Below, piece after piece: positions 1 to 7,610 of a stretch of 64,000 nt of DNA. Source of the DNA: JAHEJE01 sp965216335 (lineage in GTDB: Bacteria > Pseudomonadota > Alphaproteobacteria > Rhizobiales > Aestuariivirgaceae); the NCBI GenBank assembly GCA_965216335.1, contig OZ244154.1, positions 2,790,001 to 2,854,000 of the forward strand, given 5' to 3'. Under the pieces are notes generated by a model. The model worked only from the letters and a program-made list of their open reading frames with translations. It did no database searches and was not told where the DNA came from. The stretch's first letter is position 1. Every line of letters begins with the position of its first letter. The position numbers and the translations under genes were made by a program.

Positions 1-2
1 AT

Positions 3-659
3 TTCGACCCACAAGCCATCGGCATATTTCATGCCACAAGGATAATCTGCGGCTTGGGCTTGCCTGTCCTGGCGCTGCTGTTCCAGCCGATCTTTGCGCC
101 GGGGGCCAGCTTCAACACGACTGCCATCTTGGTTTCGCTGTGCGCCGTTCTTGGCTATTTCCTGCCGCGGGCCTATCTCGATCACCGCGTCGGCAAGATC
201 CAATTGCAGCATCGCTATGGCTTTCCTGACTTTCTCGACCTTCTGGTGGTCAGCACAGAAGCTGGCATTTCGATCGAAGCGGCAATTGACCGTGTCGGAA
301 AGGAAATGGCGCACACCTTCCCACACCTCGCCACCCAACTCTACATTCTCAATCTTGAATTGCGCGCCGGCCGCAGCTTCCCCGATGCTCTGGAAAGGTT
401 TGCCGCAAATGTCGGCATTGAGGAGGCACGCTCTTTCGCAACCCTCATCCAGCAATCGCAGGAACTGGGGTCCAGCCTGGTTGACGCCTTGCGTGTCTAC
501 AGCGATGAAATGCGCGACAAGCGGCTCTCACGCGCCGAGGAAAAGGCCCACGCCTTGCCGGCTAAACTGGTGATTCCGCTTGGGCTTTTCATCTTCCCGA
601 TCATGCTGGTTGTCTGCCTGACGCCGGTGTTGATCCGTATCAATGAAGCCTTCGGATAG
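3..659 (+). CDS. tadC: Type II secretion F family protein, TadC-like (5' partial)
   Basis: The frame is open from the window edge, so the gene is cut at its 5' end and the TTG at 54 is probably internal. The visible 218 residues form a GspF/TadC-type inner-membrane platform domain: a hydrophobic N-terminal stretch, a cytoplasmic helical bundle (FLDLLVVSTEAGISIEAAID, LNLELRAGRSFPDAL, FATLIQQSQELG), then a C-terminal membrane helix (IPLGLFIFPIMLVVCL). In Tad/Flp systems TadC works with TadB as the platform for pilus assembly, driven by the TadA ATPase. A prepilin peptidase follows, which fits a tad cluster continuing off the left edge. TadB versus TadC cannot be fully settled from the C-terminal part alone; the position and ending favour TadC. 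Confidence 0.88.
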   Translation, partial: FDPQAIGIFHATRIICGLGLPVLALLFQPIFAPGASFNTTAILVSLCAVLGYFLPRAYLDHRVGKIQLQHRYGFPDFLDLLVVSTEAGISIEAAIDRVGKEMAHTFPHLATQLYILNLELRAGRSFPDALERFAANVGIEEARSFATLIQQSQELGSSLVDALRVYSDEMRDKRLSRAEEKAHALPAKLVIPLGLFIFPIMLVVCLTPVLIRINEAFG

Positions 660-709
660 CGCGGTTTGAGCGTTTCAAGGTCGATCGTCTCGCGCAACTG
701 CAGGACCGT

Positions 710-1231
710 GTGCTGTCATGGCGGTGGCCCATGACACTCGTACTGGATCTTCTTGCAATGGCCTTGCTGTTCATACCATTGCTCTTTGCCGGGTTGTGTG
801 ACTTCAGATCCATGACGATTCCTAACTCGATAAGCCTTCTTGTCGCGGCGGGTTTCGCAATCTACGCAATCAACCATTGGGGCCAGTTCGACCTGTCCCT
901 GCACCTGATGATTGCCGGAATCCTGTTCATCGTCACTTATGGGTTCTGGCTCATGGGCTGGCTCGGCGGCGGTGATGTGAAGCTGTTGACAGCCGTCGGC
1001 CTGTGGCCCGGTCCCGGACTTGCCCTGCCGTTTGTTCTCTACCTGGCCGTCACATCGACAGCGATATCGCTGGTACTGATCATCATCCGGCGGCTGCACA
1101 GAAATCACAAGGCTCCACCGTCATCAGCCTCCATGCGCCGCCTGTCGGAAATTGCCGCAACCGGGGCATGTCCATACGGCATTCCAATATGCCTGGCTGC
1201 CTGCGCCACGCTGCCAAGACTGTTCTTCTGA
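710..1231 (+). CDS. cpaA: A24 prepilin peptidase, CpaA/TadV-like
   Basis: A 173-residue polytopic membrane protein, close to the usual length of CpaA/TadV peptidases, which lack the methylase domain of PilD. Both catalytic aspartates are visible: one in CDFRSMTIPN near residue 30, the other in the GGGD of WLGGGDVKLL near residue 88. The PYGIPI motif near the C terminus is also typical. It removes the leader from Flp prepilin at the inner membrane. The GTG start has a GCAGGA-like site 5 bp upstream; an in-frame ATG at 731 is the alternative. It lies 50 bp after tadC and is probably in the same transcript. Confidence 0.88.
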   Translation: MLSWRWPMTLVLDLLAMALLFIPLLFAGLCDFRSMTIPNSISLLVAAGFAIYAINHWGQFDLSLHLMIAGILFIVTYGFWLMGWLGGGDVKLLTAVGLWPGPGLALPFVLYLAVTSTAISLVLIIIRRLHRNHKAPPSSASMRRLSEIAATGACPYGIPICLAACATLPRLFF

Positions 1232-1290
1232 GTCCGGTGATTCCGGCACTCTGCTTTTCTGCCTGTTGAACAGTGCGGGTGCCGCTACCG

Positions 1291-2265
1291 CTACCGCTTT
1301 CCGCGATCGGCATCGCTGTCGAGCACCCGCCTGCGTGCGCCACAATACTCAGCGTCCAGCCCGGCAATTCTGTCAGCAGCCGAGGTCACCTCGCTGACCG
1401 CACCTATGCCCTGGCCGGCACCCCAGATGTCTTTCCAGGCTTTGGTCTGGCCTTCGGCAAAGCTCATCTTGCCTGGGTCGCTCTCGGGCAGATCGTCCGG
1501 GTCAAGACCGGCCGCGACGATGGATGGTTTCAGATAGTTGCCGTGCACTCCGGTAAACAGGTTGGAATAGACGATATCCGCCGATGCACTGTCGGCGATC
1601 ATTTTCTTGTAGGCATCCGACGCCCGCGCTTCATGCGTGGCGATGAAGGCTGAGCCGATATAGGCGAGATCGGCCCCCATGGCTTCGGCCGCCAGCACCG
1701 CATCGCCGGTGGCGATAGCGCCGGACAGGGCAAGCGGACCGTCGAACCACTGCCGGATTTCCTGAACAAGCGCGAACGGCGAGGTGGTGCCGGCATGGCC
1801 GCCCGCCCCGGCCGCCACGGCGATCAGGCCATCGGCACCCTTGTCCACCGCCTTGCGGGCAAACCGGTCGCTGATCACATCGTGCAGAACGATGCCGCCA
1901 TAGGACTGGGCAGCCTGGTTGACCTCCGGCCGGGCACCCAGCGAGGTGATGATGACCGGCACCTTGTGCCTGACGCAGGTTTCCAGATCGGCCTCGAGTC
2001 GGTCATTCGAACGGTGGACGATCTGGTTGACGGCAAACGGCGCCGCCGGGCGGTCTGGATTGGCCCGGTTGTGAGCCTCAAGCGCTTCGTTGATCTCGGC
2101 GATCCATTCATCGAGCTGGCTCTGCGGCCGGGCATTGAGCGCCGGGAACGCCCCGACGATGCCGGCCTTGCACTGGGCGATGACCAGTTTCGGGTTGGAG
2201 ATGATGAACAGTGGCGCGCCGACCACCGGCAGGCGCAGATGCTGGAACAGGTCGGGCAATGCCAT
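1291..2265 (-). CDS. NAD(P)H-dependent flavin oxidoreductase / nitronate monooxygenase family
   Basis: A 324-residue TIM-barrel flavoprotein of the 2-nitropropane dioxygenase (nitronate monooxygenase) family. Supporting motifs are VGAPLFIISNP at the N terminus, IITSLGARPEV, the phosphate-binding AGAGGHAGTTSPF, and LSGAIATGDAVLAAEAMGAD followed by YIGSAFIAT. The start is set by AGGAAG 6 bp before the ATG; the frame stays open upstream, but there it overlaps the divergent enoyl-CoA hydratase. Members oxidise alkyl nitronates with FMN, though many homologues act as quinone or enoyl reductases, so the substrate is not fixed. It converges with cpaA and diverges from the acyl-CoA gene at 2342. Confidence 0.85.
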   Translation of the reverse strand: MALPDLFQHLRLPVVGAPLFIISNPKLVIAQCKAGIVGAFPALNARPQSQLDEWIAEINEALEAHNRANPDRPAAPFAVNQIVHRSNDRLEADLETCVRHKVPVIITSLGARPEVNQAAQSYGGIVLHDVISDRFARKAVDKGADGLIAVAAGAGGHAGTTSPFALVQEIRQWFDGPLALSGAIATGDAVLAAEAMGADLAYIGSAFIATHEARASDAYKKMIADSASADIVYSNLFTGVHGNYLKPSIVAAGLDPDDLPESDPGKMSFAEGQTKAWKDIWGAGQGIGAVSEVTSAADRIAGLDAEYCGARRRVLDSDADRGKR

Positions 2266-2341
2266 GATGGACTTCCTGTAAGGATTACTGGTAGGCAGGG
2301 AACAGGCCATAGCAGACCAACGCGGCGAGGAACAACCGGCG

Positions 2342-3121
2342 ATGAGCGAAACGGGCAACGTGCTGTTGGACATCGATGAAGCCGGCGTGGCGCTGGTCAG
2401 ACTGAACCGACCCGGGGCGATGAATGCACTCAACCTGGCAACCCGGCGCGAACTGGCCGGAGTGTTCACCGGCCTGCATGACCGCGAGGACGTGCGCGCC
2501 ATCGTCCTCACCGGCGATGACAAGGCGTTCGCCGCCGGCGCCGACCTGCGCGAATTCGTCGATGCCGGTCCTGTCGACATCATGAAACGCAAGGTGGAGC
2601 GCTATTGGGCGGCAATCGGTTCGACCCCGCAGCCGGTGATTGCCGCTGTCGAGGGATATGCGCTGGGCGGCGGCTGTGAGCTGGCGCTCGCCTGCGACAT
2701 CATCGTTGCAGCCGAGGATGCCAAGATTGGTCTGCCCGAGCCCCGCGTCGGCATCATGCCCGGCGCCGGCGGCACACAGCGCCTGGTGCGCGCTGTAGGC
2801 AAATACGCCGCCATGCACCTGTGCCTCAGCGCCAAACCGGTCAACGGTGCGCGGGCCTACGAACTGGGGCTGGTGTCCGAGGTTACCGAAAACGGCGGTG
2901 CGGTCGAAGCGGCAGTAGACCTGGCGCGCCGCATCGCCAGGCTGCCGCCGCTGTCGGTGGCGAGCATCAAGGAGGCCATCACACACGGCGAAAACGCTTC
3001 GCTCGAGACCGCCATGGTGATGGAGCGCAAGGCCTTTCAGCTGCTGTTCGCCAGCGCCGACAAGACCGAAGGCATGCAGGCATTCCTCGACAAACGCAAA
3101 CCGGACTTCAAGGGCGAGTAA
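2342..3121 (+). CDS. Enoyl-CoA hydratase/isomerase family protein
   Basis: A 259-residue crotonase-fold protein of normal family length. The oxyanion-hole elements are present: FAAGADLREF near residue 65 and ALGGGCELALACDI near residue 107, followed by IGLPEPRVGIMPGAGGTQRL. The two acidic residues expected of a hydratase can be placed in GGCELA and GLPEPRVG. It would hydrate 2-enoyl-CoA in fatty-acid or amino-acid breakdown. The next gene, a PfkB kinase, begins 2 bp after the stop, so the two are probably cotranscribed. The flavin oxidoreductase on the other strand shares the 76-bp promoter region. The acyl-CoA substrate cannot be told. Confidence 0.9.
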   Translation: MSETGNVLLDIDEAGVALVRLNRPGAMNALNLATRRELAGVFTGLHDREDVRAIVLTGDDKAFAAGADLREFVDAGPVDIMKRKVERYWAAIGSTPQPVIAAVEGYALGGGCELALACDIIVAAEDAKIGLPEPRVGIMPGAGGTQRLVRAVGKYAAMHLCLSAKPVNGARAYELGLVSEVTENGGAVEAAVDLARRIARLPPLSVASIKEAITHGENASLETAMVMERKAFQLLFASADKTEGMQAFLDKRKPDFKGE

Positions 3122-3123
3122 GC

Positions 3124-4230
3124 ATGCAGAGAATTCTCACCATCGGATCGGCGATGGTCGATATCATCACCATCATCTCCGACCGCGATGTCGAAAGGGT
3201 GACGCTGTCGAACGCCACAACCTCGTTCCTGCTGGTCGAGCCGGGCCGCAAGATCGAAGCGGAAAGCATCACCATCCACGTCGGCGGCGGGGCGGTGAAC
3301 GTGGCCGTTTCGATGCGCCGCCAGGGGGCGGTGGCCGAAGTGCTGGCCAAACTCGGCGAAGACATTAATGCCGACCGCATCCGGGCCCATTTCAAGCGTG
3401 AGGGCCTGTCCGCCGACCGGCTGCTGGTCATCGATGACGTGCCGACCGGGTCATCGGTGATGATCGCCGCGCATGACCGTGATGCGGCGATCTACACCCA
3501 GCGCGGGTCGAACACCGAACTCAAGCCCGCCGACGTCGAGGCGGTGGACTTCGCGCGCTATGGCCTGGTCTATGTCTCGCCGCTGTCGAAAGCCTCGGCA
3601 GAGTGTTTCCCGGTGGCGATCGCCCGGGCCCGTGCGGCCGGCTGCTTTACCGTCGCCACACCCGGCATCCGCCAGATCACCACCCGAGCCCCCGAGGTGA
3701 TCACCGCTCTGGCCGATCTCGACCTGGCGGTGATGAACATGCGCGAGGTCGAAGCGCTGGTGCCGGCGCTGATGACCCATTGCGGAGAATGCCCCGTGCC
3801 GGTTGAACCGGGGCAGGACAAGGCCGGCCCGGTGCGCTTGGCGCGCGGCTTGCGCCTGGCCGATGAACGCATCCCCCTGCAGTGGGTGTTCACAGCCCTG
3901 TTGTCGACCGGCCTCAAGCGCGCCGCACTGACCGATGGCGGCGAGGGAGCCTATCTGTGTGATGGCGAGGCGATCTATCACTGTCCGGTTCACAAAGTCG
4001 AGGTGATGGGCACCGCCGGCGCCGGCGACGCCTATTGCTCGACGCTGTCGTTCGGCCTGTTTTCAGGCCTCGACCCGGCTGAAGCGATGAAACGGGCAGC
4101 CGTCAACTCGGCATCCGTCGTTTCGCATGCCGACACCCAGACCGGCCTGATGACGGGTGAAACATTGGCCGCAGCGGCACAAGCTGCCCAGGACCTCGTT
4201 GTGTCACGTCATCGCTTGCGCGCCGTATGA
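3124..4230 (+). CDS. PfkB/ribokinase family carbohydrate kinase
   Basis: A 368-residue PfkB-family sugar kinase. The N-terminal substrate-binding motif (HVGGGAVNVAVSMRRQG) and the C-terminal ATP/anion-hole motif (GTAGAGDAYCSTLSFGL, with the catalytic Asp in GAGD) are both clear. The ATG chosen is 2 bp after the enoyl-CoA hydratase stop; the frame is open further upstream only because it runs antisense-free through that gene. An insertion around residues 215-245 (CGECPVPVEPGQDKAG) makes it somewhat longer than ribokinase. Pairing with a crotonase is unusual and gives no clear substrate. A folded repeat element begins 19 bp after the stop. Confidence 0.85.
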   Translation: MQRILTIGSAMVDIITIISDRDVERVTLSNATTSFLLVEPGRKIEAESITIHVGGGAVNVAVSMRRQGAVAEVLAKLGEDINADRIRAHFKREGLSADRLLVIDDVPTGSSVMIAAHDRDAAIYTQRGSNTELKPADVEAVDFARYGLVYVSPLSKASAECFPVAIARARAAGCFTVATPGIRQITTRAPEVITALADLDLAVMNMREVEALVPALMTHCGECPVPVEPGQDKAGPVRLARGLRLADERIPLQWVFTALLSTGLKRAALTDGGEGAYLCDGEAIYHCPVHKVEVMGTAGAGDAYCSTLSFGLFSGLDPAEAMKRAAVNSASVVSHADTQTGLMTGETLAAAAQAAQDLVVSRHRLRAV

Positions 4231-4248
4231 TACTGTAGACAGTTGCGA

Positions 4249-4514
4249 TAGAGCCTTTTTTGACAGTACCGAGCCATTTGACCGGCTTTTCGCGTTTGCT
4301 GGCTAGGCAGGCGGCGGGCCGTGGTCTGGTTGACCACAAGTGCCGCCTAACGCTGTCCAGCGAGCGCGAAAAGCCGGCCTTAGGTGGGACAAATTCGCCC
4401 ATCCGGTGCGCCATGCCGCTTGCCCGATACACCGTATCGCGCGGCGCGACATGGCTTGCCGGGCTGAACGAATTTGACCCATCAAATGGCTCGGTACTGT
4501 CAAAAAAGGCTCTA
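4249..4514. repeat. Structured MITE-like intergenic element, copy A
   Basis: A 266-bp element with perfect 32-bp terminal inverted repeats (4250-4281 and 4482-4513; ends AGAGCCTTTTTTGACAGTAC and its complement) flanked by TA on both sides. The interior folds into two long arms. The left arm pairs CCGGCTTTTCGCG with CGCGAAAAGCCGG and ends in GTGGTC-TGGTT-GACCAC at 4321-4337. The right arm pairs CAAATTCG with CGAATTTG and ends in CGATA-CACCG-TATCG. It occupies the whole gap between the convergent PfkB kinase and MlrC-like genes, 18-20 bp from each stop. It has no credible coding sequence. Related copies lie at 17418-17894, and one end lies at 30654. Confidence 0.85.
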
Positions 4515-4533
4515 GTCGCCTTCACCGCCGGGA

Positions 4534-6012
4534 TCAATCTTGCGCGACATCGTCCAACGGCCAGATAGGACGTGGAATGTTCTTGTATGCCAGATCCTGC
4601 AATCGCATCGATGCGATGCCGCCGGCGTCGACGAGCATGATTTGGCGGGCGATGGGTCCGTAGGCGGCCTTGAAGTGGTTGCGGCTCTTGACCGCCAGCG
4701 TGGTCTTTGCGGTTGGCTCGATGGCCATGGAGCGGAAGACGTTGAGGTCCATGACCGCGGTCGGGACCGAGGAGACGATGACCTCTATGCCGGCAATGTC
4801 GAGCACTGCGCAACGGCCCATGGAAAATGCCACGCCTTGCCACATGGGGCCGGCACAGGTGAAATTCCCGTCACCGAGACGCTTGACCCGTGCAGACGTT
4901 TGAAGGGCAGGCGTGAGGTGCGGCGCGCCGTGCCCGCCGAGCCGAACGTCGATCTGAGCACCCCTGCCTGCCGCCATGGCCGCAGCGACGGTTTCAGGGT
5001 CGCTGATGGTGGCGAAAGCGGCATTGCTGAGACCAGCATCGAGCATGGCGCGCAGCAGGTTGGGGCTGTCGCCATAGGCGCCGCCGGCGGGATTGTCGGC
5101 AAAGTCGGCGAGAACGAGGGGGCCTTTCCCTTTCGGCTGTGACCTGGCGGCGGGCATCGCCTCATCGGGCAAGGTGAACTTGAGCTGGGTTTCGTGGCGG
5201 CTATGCCATACCGCGTCCATCAGGTTTTCGGCGGCCGCGCAGCAGGCTTGTCGGTCCGTCCCGGAAATGGCGACGCTGGGGCCGATGTCCGGCACGTCCG
5301 ACCAGGGAAAGCCGATCTGGATCGAGGCGCACAGGATGCCGGGCTCATTCTCCAGCTCCGCCGCCTTCGACAACAGGCCGGGCATCGGCTGGCCGGGGGC
5401 GGTCTGGCCGTGGTTGGCGGCGTCCATCATCGGGCGGCGGGCGAGGTGGACGCGGGGTCTGAGGTTGTCGGAAAGCACTCGATCAAGCAGCGCGACCATG
5501 TGGCGGCCGCGCTCGGCCTGATCGACATGCGGGTAGGTGCGGTAGGCCATCATCAGGTTGGCCGCCTCGACCATGGCGGCGGAGACATTGGCGTGCATGT
5601 CGAGGGTGACCGCAATGATGGTGTCCGGTCCGGCAAGGGCGCGCGCGGCGGTGATGAGGTCGCCCTCGGCATCGAGGGAGGTTTCGGTGACCATGGAACC
5701 GTGCAGCACGAGGATGACGGCATCGAACGCCTGAGTACGAAGCGGCGCGGTGATCAGGTCGCAGACCCGCTGCCAATCGCCCGCCGCCATCGGGCCGGAA
5801 GGGCTGGCGGAGGCGGCAAGCGGGTGGGTGACGTGCCAGCCGCGTTCGGCTGCGGCTGCAAGCACGCCGCAGATCTCGGTGTTTGTGTCTGCCAGGCGCC
5901 GCGCAACGTCTGCGCCTTCGTGCCAGTAGCGGGTGTCGAAATCGGCCCGCGTCGTCGGGATGCGGTTGAAGGTGTTGGTCTCGTGCATGATCTCGGCGAG
6001 GAGAATGTTCAT
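4534..6012 (-). CDS. M81 family metallopeptidase (MlrC-like)
   Basis: A 492-residue protein of the MlrC family, named for microcystin linearised-product degradation and predicted to be zinc metallopeptidases. Typical motifs in order are MNILLAEIMHETNTFN at the start, VILVLHGSMVTE near residue 105, TLDMHANVS near residue 140 and AYRTYPHVDQAERG near residue 155. The C-terminal MlrC domain ends with the LVDAGGIASM segment. His and Asp residues in these motifs are the likely metal ligands. The start ATG overlaps the stop of the upstream GNAT gene by 4 bp (ATGA), so translation is probably coupled. Microcystin is unlikely as the natural substrate; members are common in proteobacteria with unknown targets. 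Confidence 0.88.
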   Translation of the reverse strand: MNILLAEIMHETNTFNRIPTTRADFDTRYWHEGADVARRLADTNTEICGVLAAAAERGWHVTHPLAASASPSGPMAAGDWQRVCDLITAPLRTQAFDAVILVLHGSMVTETSLDAEGDLITAARALAGPDTIIAVTLDMHANVSAAMVEAANLMMAYRTYPHVDQAERGRHMVALLDRVLSDNLRPRVHLARRPMMDAANHGQTAPGQPMPGLLSKAAELENEPGILCASIQIGFPWSDVPDIGPSVAISGTDRQACCAAAENLMDAVWHSRHETQLKFTLPDEAMPAARSQPKGKGPLVLADFADNPAGGAYGDSPNLLRAMLDAGLSNAAFATISDPETVAAAMAAGRGAQIDVRLGGHGAPHLTPALQTSARVKRLGDGNFTCAGPMWQGVAFSMGRCAVLDIAGIEVIVSSVPTAVMDLNVFRSMAIEPTAKTTLAVKSRNHFKAAYGPIARQIMLVDAGGIASMRLQDLAYKNIPRPIWPLDDVAQD

Positions 6013-6566
6013 GCACCCGGTCCGTGCTTGCAGGCGGCCTTTAGGGCCGCGAGATTGCGCCAGCCGATGCGGCGGTCGGGGGCGTGGGAACCGGCGAGCC
6101 GGTCGGTGCCGTAGTCGTCGGTGATGCCGCCGAGACGTTCGTAGAAGGCGATAGCCGCGGTGTTGTCGTCGAAGACGCGGAGGCTGACGGAGGTCATTTC
6201 CTCCTGTTCCAGGGTTTCCACGGCGCGGGCGATCAGGCGGCGGCCAAGCCCCCTGCTCTTGTGACCGGGCAGGACATGCAGGTTTTCGATGACGGCGTCA
6301 TAGTCGGGGTCGGCGGCATACTGGACCGCGATAAAGGCGACCGGTTGCCGGTCAGCAAGAGCGAGCCAGATGCAACCGTATTTGCCCGCTTGCAGGGCGT
6401 CATGCCAGTAGGCAGCACGTTCGGCGCCGACTTCGTCGCGCAGATAGTCATCCGGCAGGATACCCTGATAGCTGGCGCGCCAGCTCGCGGCGTGCAGGCT
6501 GGCGATCGCGGCTGCATCATCGCGCGTTGCGGGCCGCAGGGTGATGCCGCATGCCGAGGTGTTCAC
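6009..6566 (-). CDS. GNAT family N-acetyltransferase
   Basis: A 185-residue single-domain GNAT protein. The acetyl-CoA-binding motif A is visible as VIENLHVLPGHKSRGLGRRL, and motif B as VSLRVFDDNTAAIAFYERLG. It starts with GTG, whose bases overlap the stop of the pterin dehydratase (GTGA), and its own stop overlaps the MlrC-like start. These 4-bp overlaps make a tightly coupled three-gene unit. The acceptor substrate cannot be predicted; the WRASYQGILPDDYL segment near the N terminus is common in small-molecule amine acetyltransferases. Confidence 0.88.
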   Translation of the reverse strand: MNTSACGITLRPATRDDAAAIASLHAASWRASYQGILPDDYLRDEVGAERAAYWHDALQAGKYGCIWLALADRQPVAFIAVQYAADPDYDAVIENLHVLPGHKSRGLGRRLIARAVETLEQEEMTSVSLRVFDDNTAAIAFYERLGGITDDYGTDRLAGSHAPDRRIGWRNLAALKAACKHGPGA

Positions 6567-6937
6567 GCCGGATCAGCCAGGATGCGCTGCGATTTGGGCG
6601 GGCCGGTGAGCGCGCCGGTTTGACCCGCCGGCGCCCAGCCTATGATCTGCTCGATCTTCGCGGCCAGCTCGAAATCGCGGTCGGTGATCGCATCGACATC
6701 GTGGCTTTTGAGCCTGATCGTCACCCTGTTGTAGGACACCTCCAGGTCGGGGTGATGCCAGGCTGCCTCGCACAGGTGCGCGACCGCGTTGACGACCATC
6801 ATCGTCGCCTTCCAGCCGGTGGTCTTGACGGTGCGCCGGATGAAGCCGTGGGCAAAAGTCCAGTTGTCCAGGTCGGTACTCAGGCGCACGGCGACGGTTT
6901 CCGGCGGATAGACGGTTTCGGAATGATCGTTGGCCAT
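6563..6937 (-). CDS. phhB: 4a-hydroxytetrahydrobiopterin dehydratase (PCD/DCoH)
   Basis: A 124-residue pterin-4a-carbinolamine dehydratase. The diagnostic core is present: DNWTFAHGFIRRTV followed by AAWHHPDLEVSYNRVTIRL with the active-site HHP and the trailing KSHD. The enzyme dehydrates the 4a-hydroxypterin formed by aromatic amino acid hydroxylases so that it can be recycled. The ATG has GGGAG 9 bp upstream. The frame is open for 53 more codons upstream, but that extension lies in the divergent promoter region and is unlike the family. It heads the PCD-GNAT-MlrC transcript. No phenylalanine hydroxylase is nearby. Confidence 0.9.
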   Translation of the reverse strand: MANDHSETVYPPETVAVRLSTDLDNWTFAHGFIRRTVKTTGWKATMMVVNAVAHLCEAAWHHPDLEVSYNRVTIRLKSHDVDAITDRDFELAAKIEQIIGWAPAGQTGALTGPPKSQRILADPA

Positions 6938-7116
6938 GCTGGGCGGCTCCCTTGGGTGCTTTGGCGGGTCGCAATTTGATGCATTGTGTTCGCTCCACGG
7001 TATGGGCGTCAACGGCGCGCGGAATTCTTTCACCAGACGGCATCTGGCGAGTTGAACTGCAGCGCGCGGCGTGGTTAGGTTGCGGGCGACATTCACCCCG
7101 TTATTCGTGAGGCATC

Positions 7117-7596
7117 ATGCACAAGGCGCTCCTGATCGATCCGGAAAAATGCACGAGTTGTCTGCAATGCGAGATGGCCTGTTCGTTCGAGAACGAAGGC
7201 ATCTTCAACCCGGCCAAATCCCGCATCAAGGTCTTCGAGTTCGAGCACGGCCGGCATGCGGTGCCCTATACCTGCACCCAGTGCGCCGAGGCCTGGTGCC
7301 TGCACGCCTGCCCGGTGGAAGCGCTGACGCGCAACGAGGCGACTAATGCGGTGGAGCTGAACGCTAACGTGTGCGTCGGCTGCAAAGTGTGCACGATTGC
7401 CTGCCCGTTCGGCACCATCAACTACAACAAGGATACCCACAAGGTGGCCAAGTGTGACCTGTGCGGCGGCGACCCGGCCTGTGCCAAGGCCTGTCCGACC
7501 GATGCCATCACCTATGTCGAAGACACCTGGACGGGGTATGAGCGCATGAAACAGTCGGCGGTGGCCGGCCATGGCCGCCCGGCGGCGAACGGTTAG
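7117..7596 (+). CDS. aorA: Four-cluster ferredoxin-like subunit of W-dependent aldehyde oxidoreductase (AorA-like)
   Basis: A 159-residue polyferredoxin with sixteen cysteines in four groups: CTSCLQCEMAC, CTQCAEAWCLHAC, CVGCKVCTIAC and CDLCGGDPACAKAC. These can bind four [4Fe-4S] clusters. The pattern matches electron-transfer subunits encoded next to tungsten aldehyde oxidoreductases, such as AorA of Aromatoleum aromaticum, which links the catalytic subunit to the FAD subunit and builds filaments. No signal peptide or membrane segment is seen, so it is cytoplasmic. The catalytic subunit gene starts 14 bp downstream. The promoter must lie in the 179-bp gap shared with the divergent pterin dehydratase gene. 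Confidence 0.88.
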   Translation: MHKALLIDPEKCTSCLQCEMACSFENEGIFNPAKSRIKVFEFEHGRHAVPYTCTQCAEAWCLHACPVEALTRNEATNAVELNANVCVGCKVCTIACPFGTINYNKDTHKVAKCDLCGGDPACAKACPTDAITYVEDTWTGYERMKQSAVAGHGRPAANG

Positions 7597-7610
7597 GGGA
7601 GGCAAGCGAT

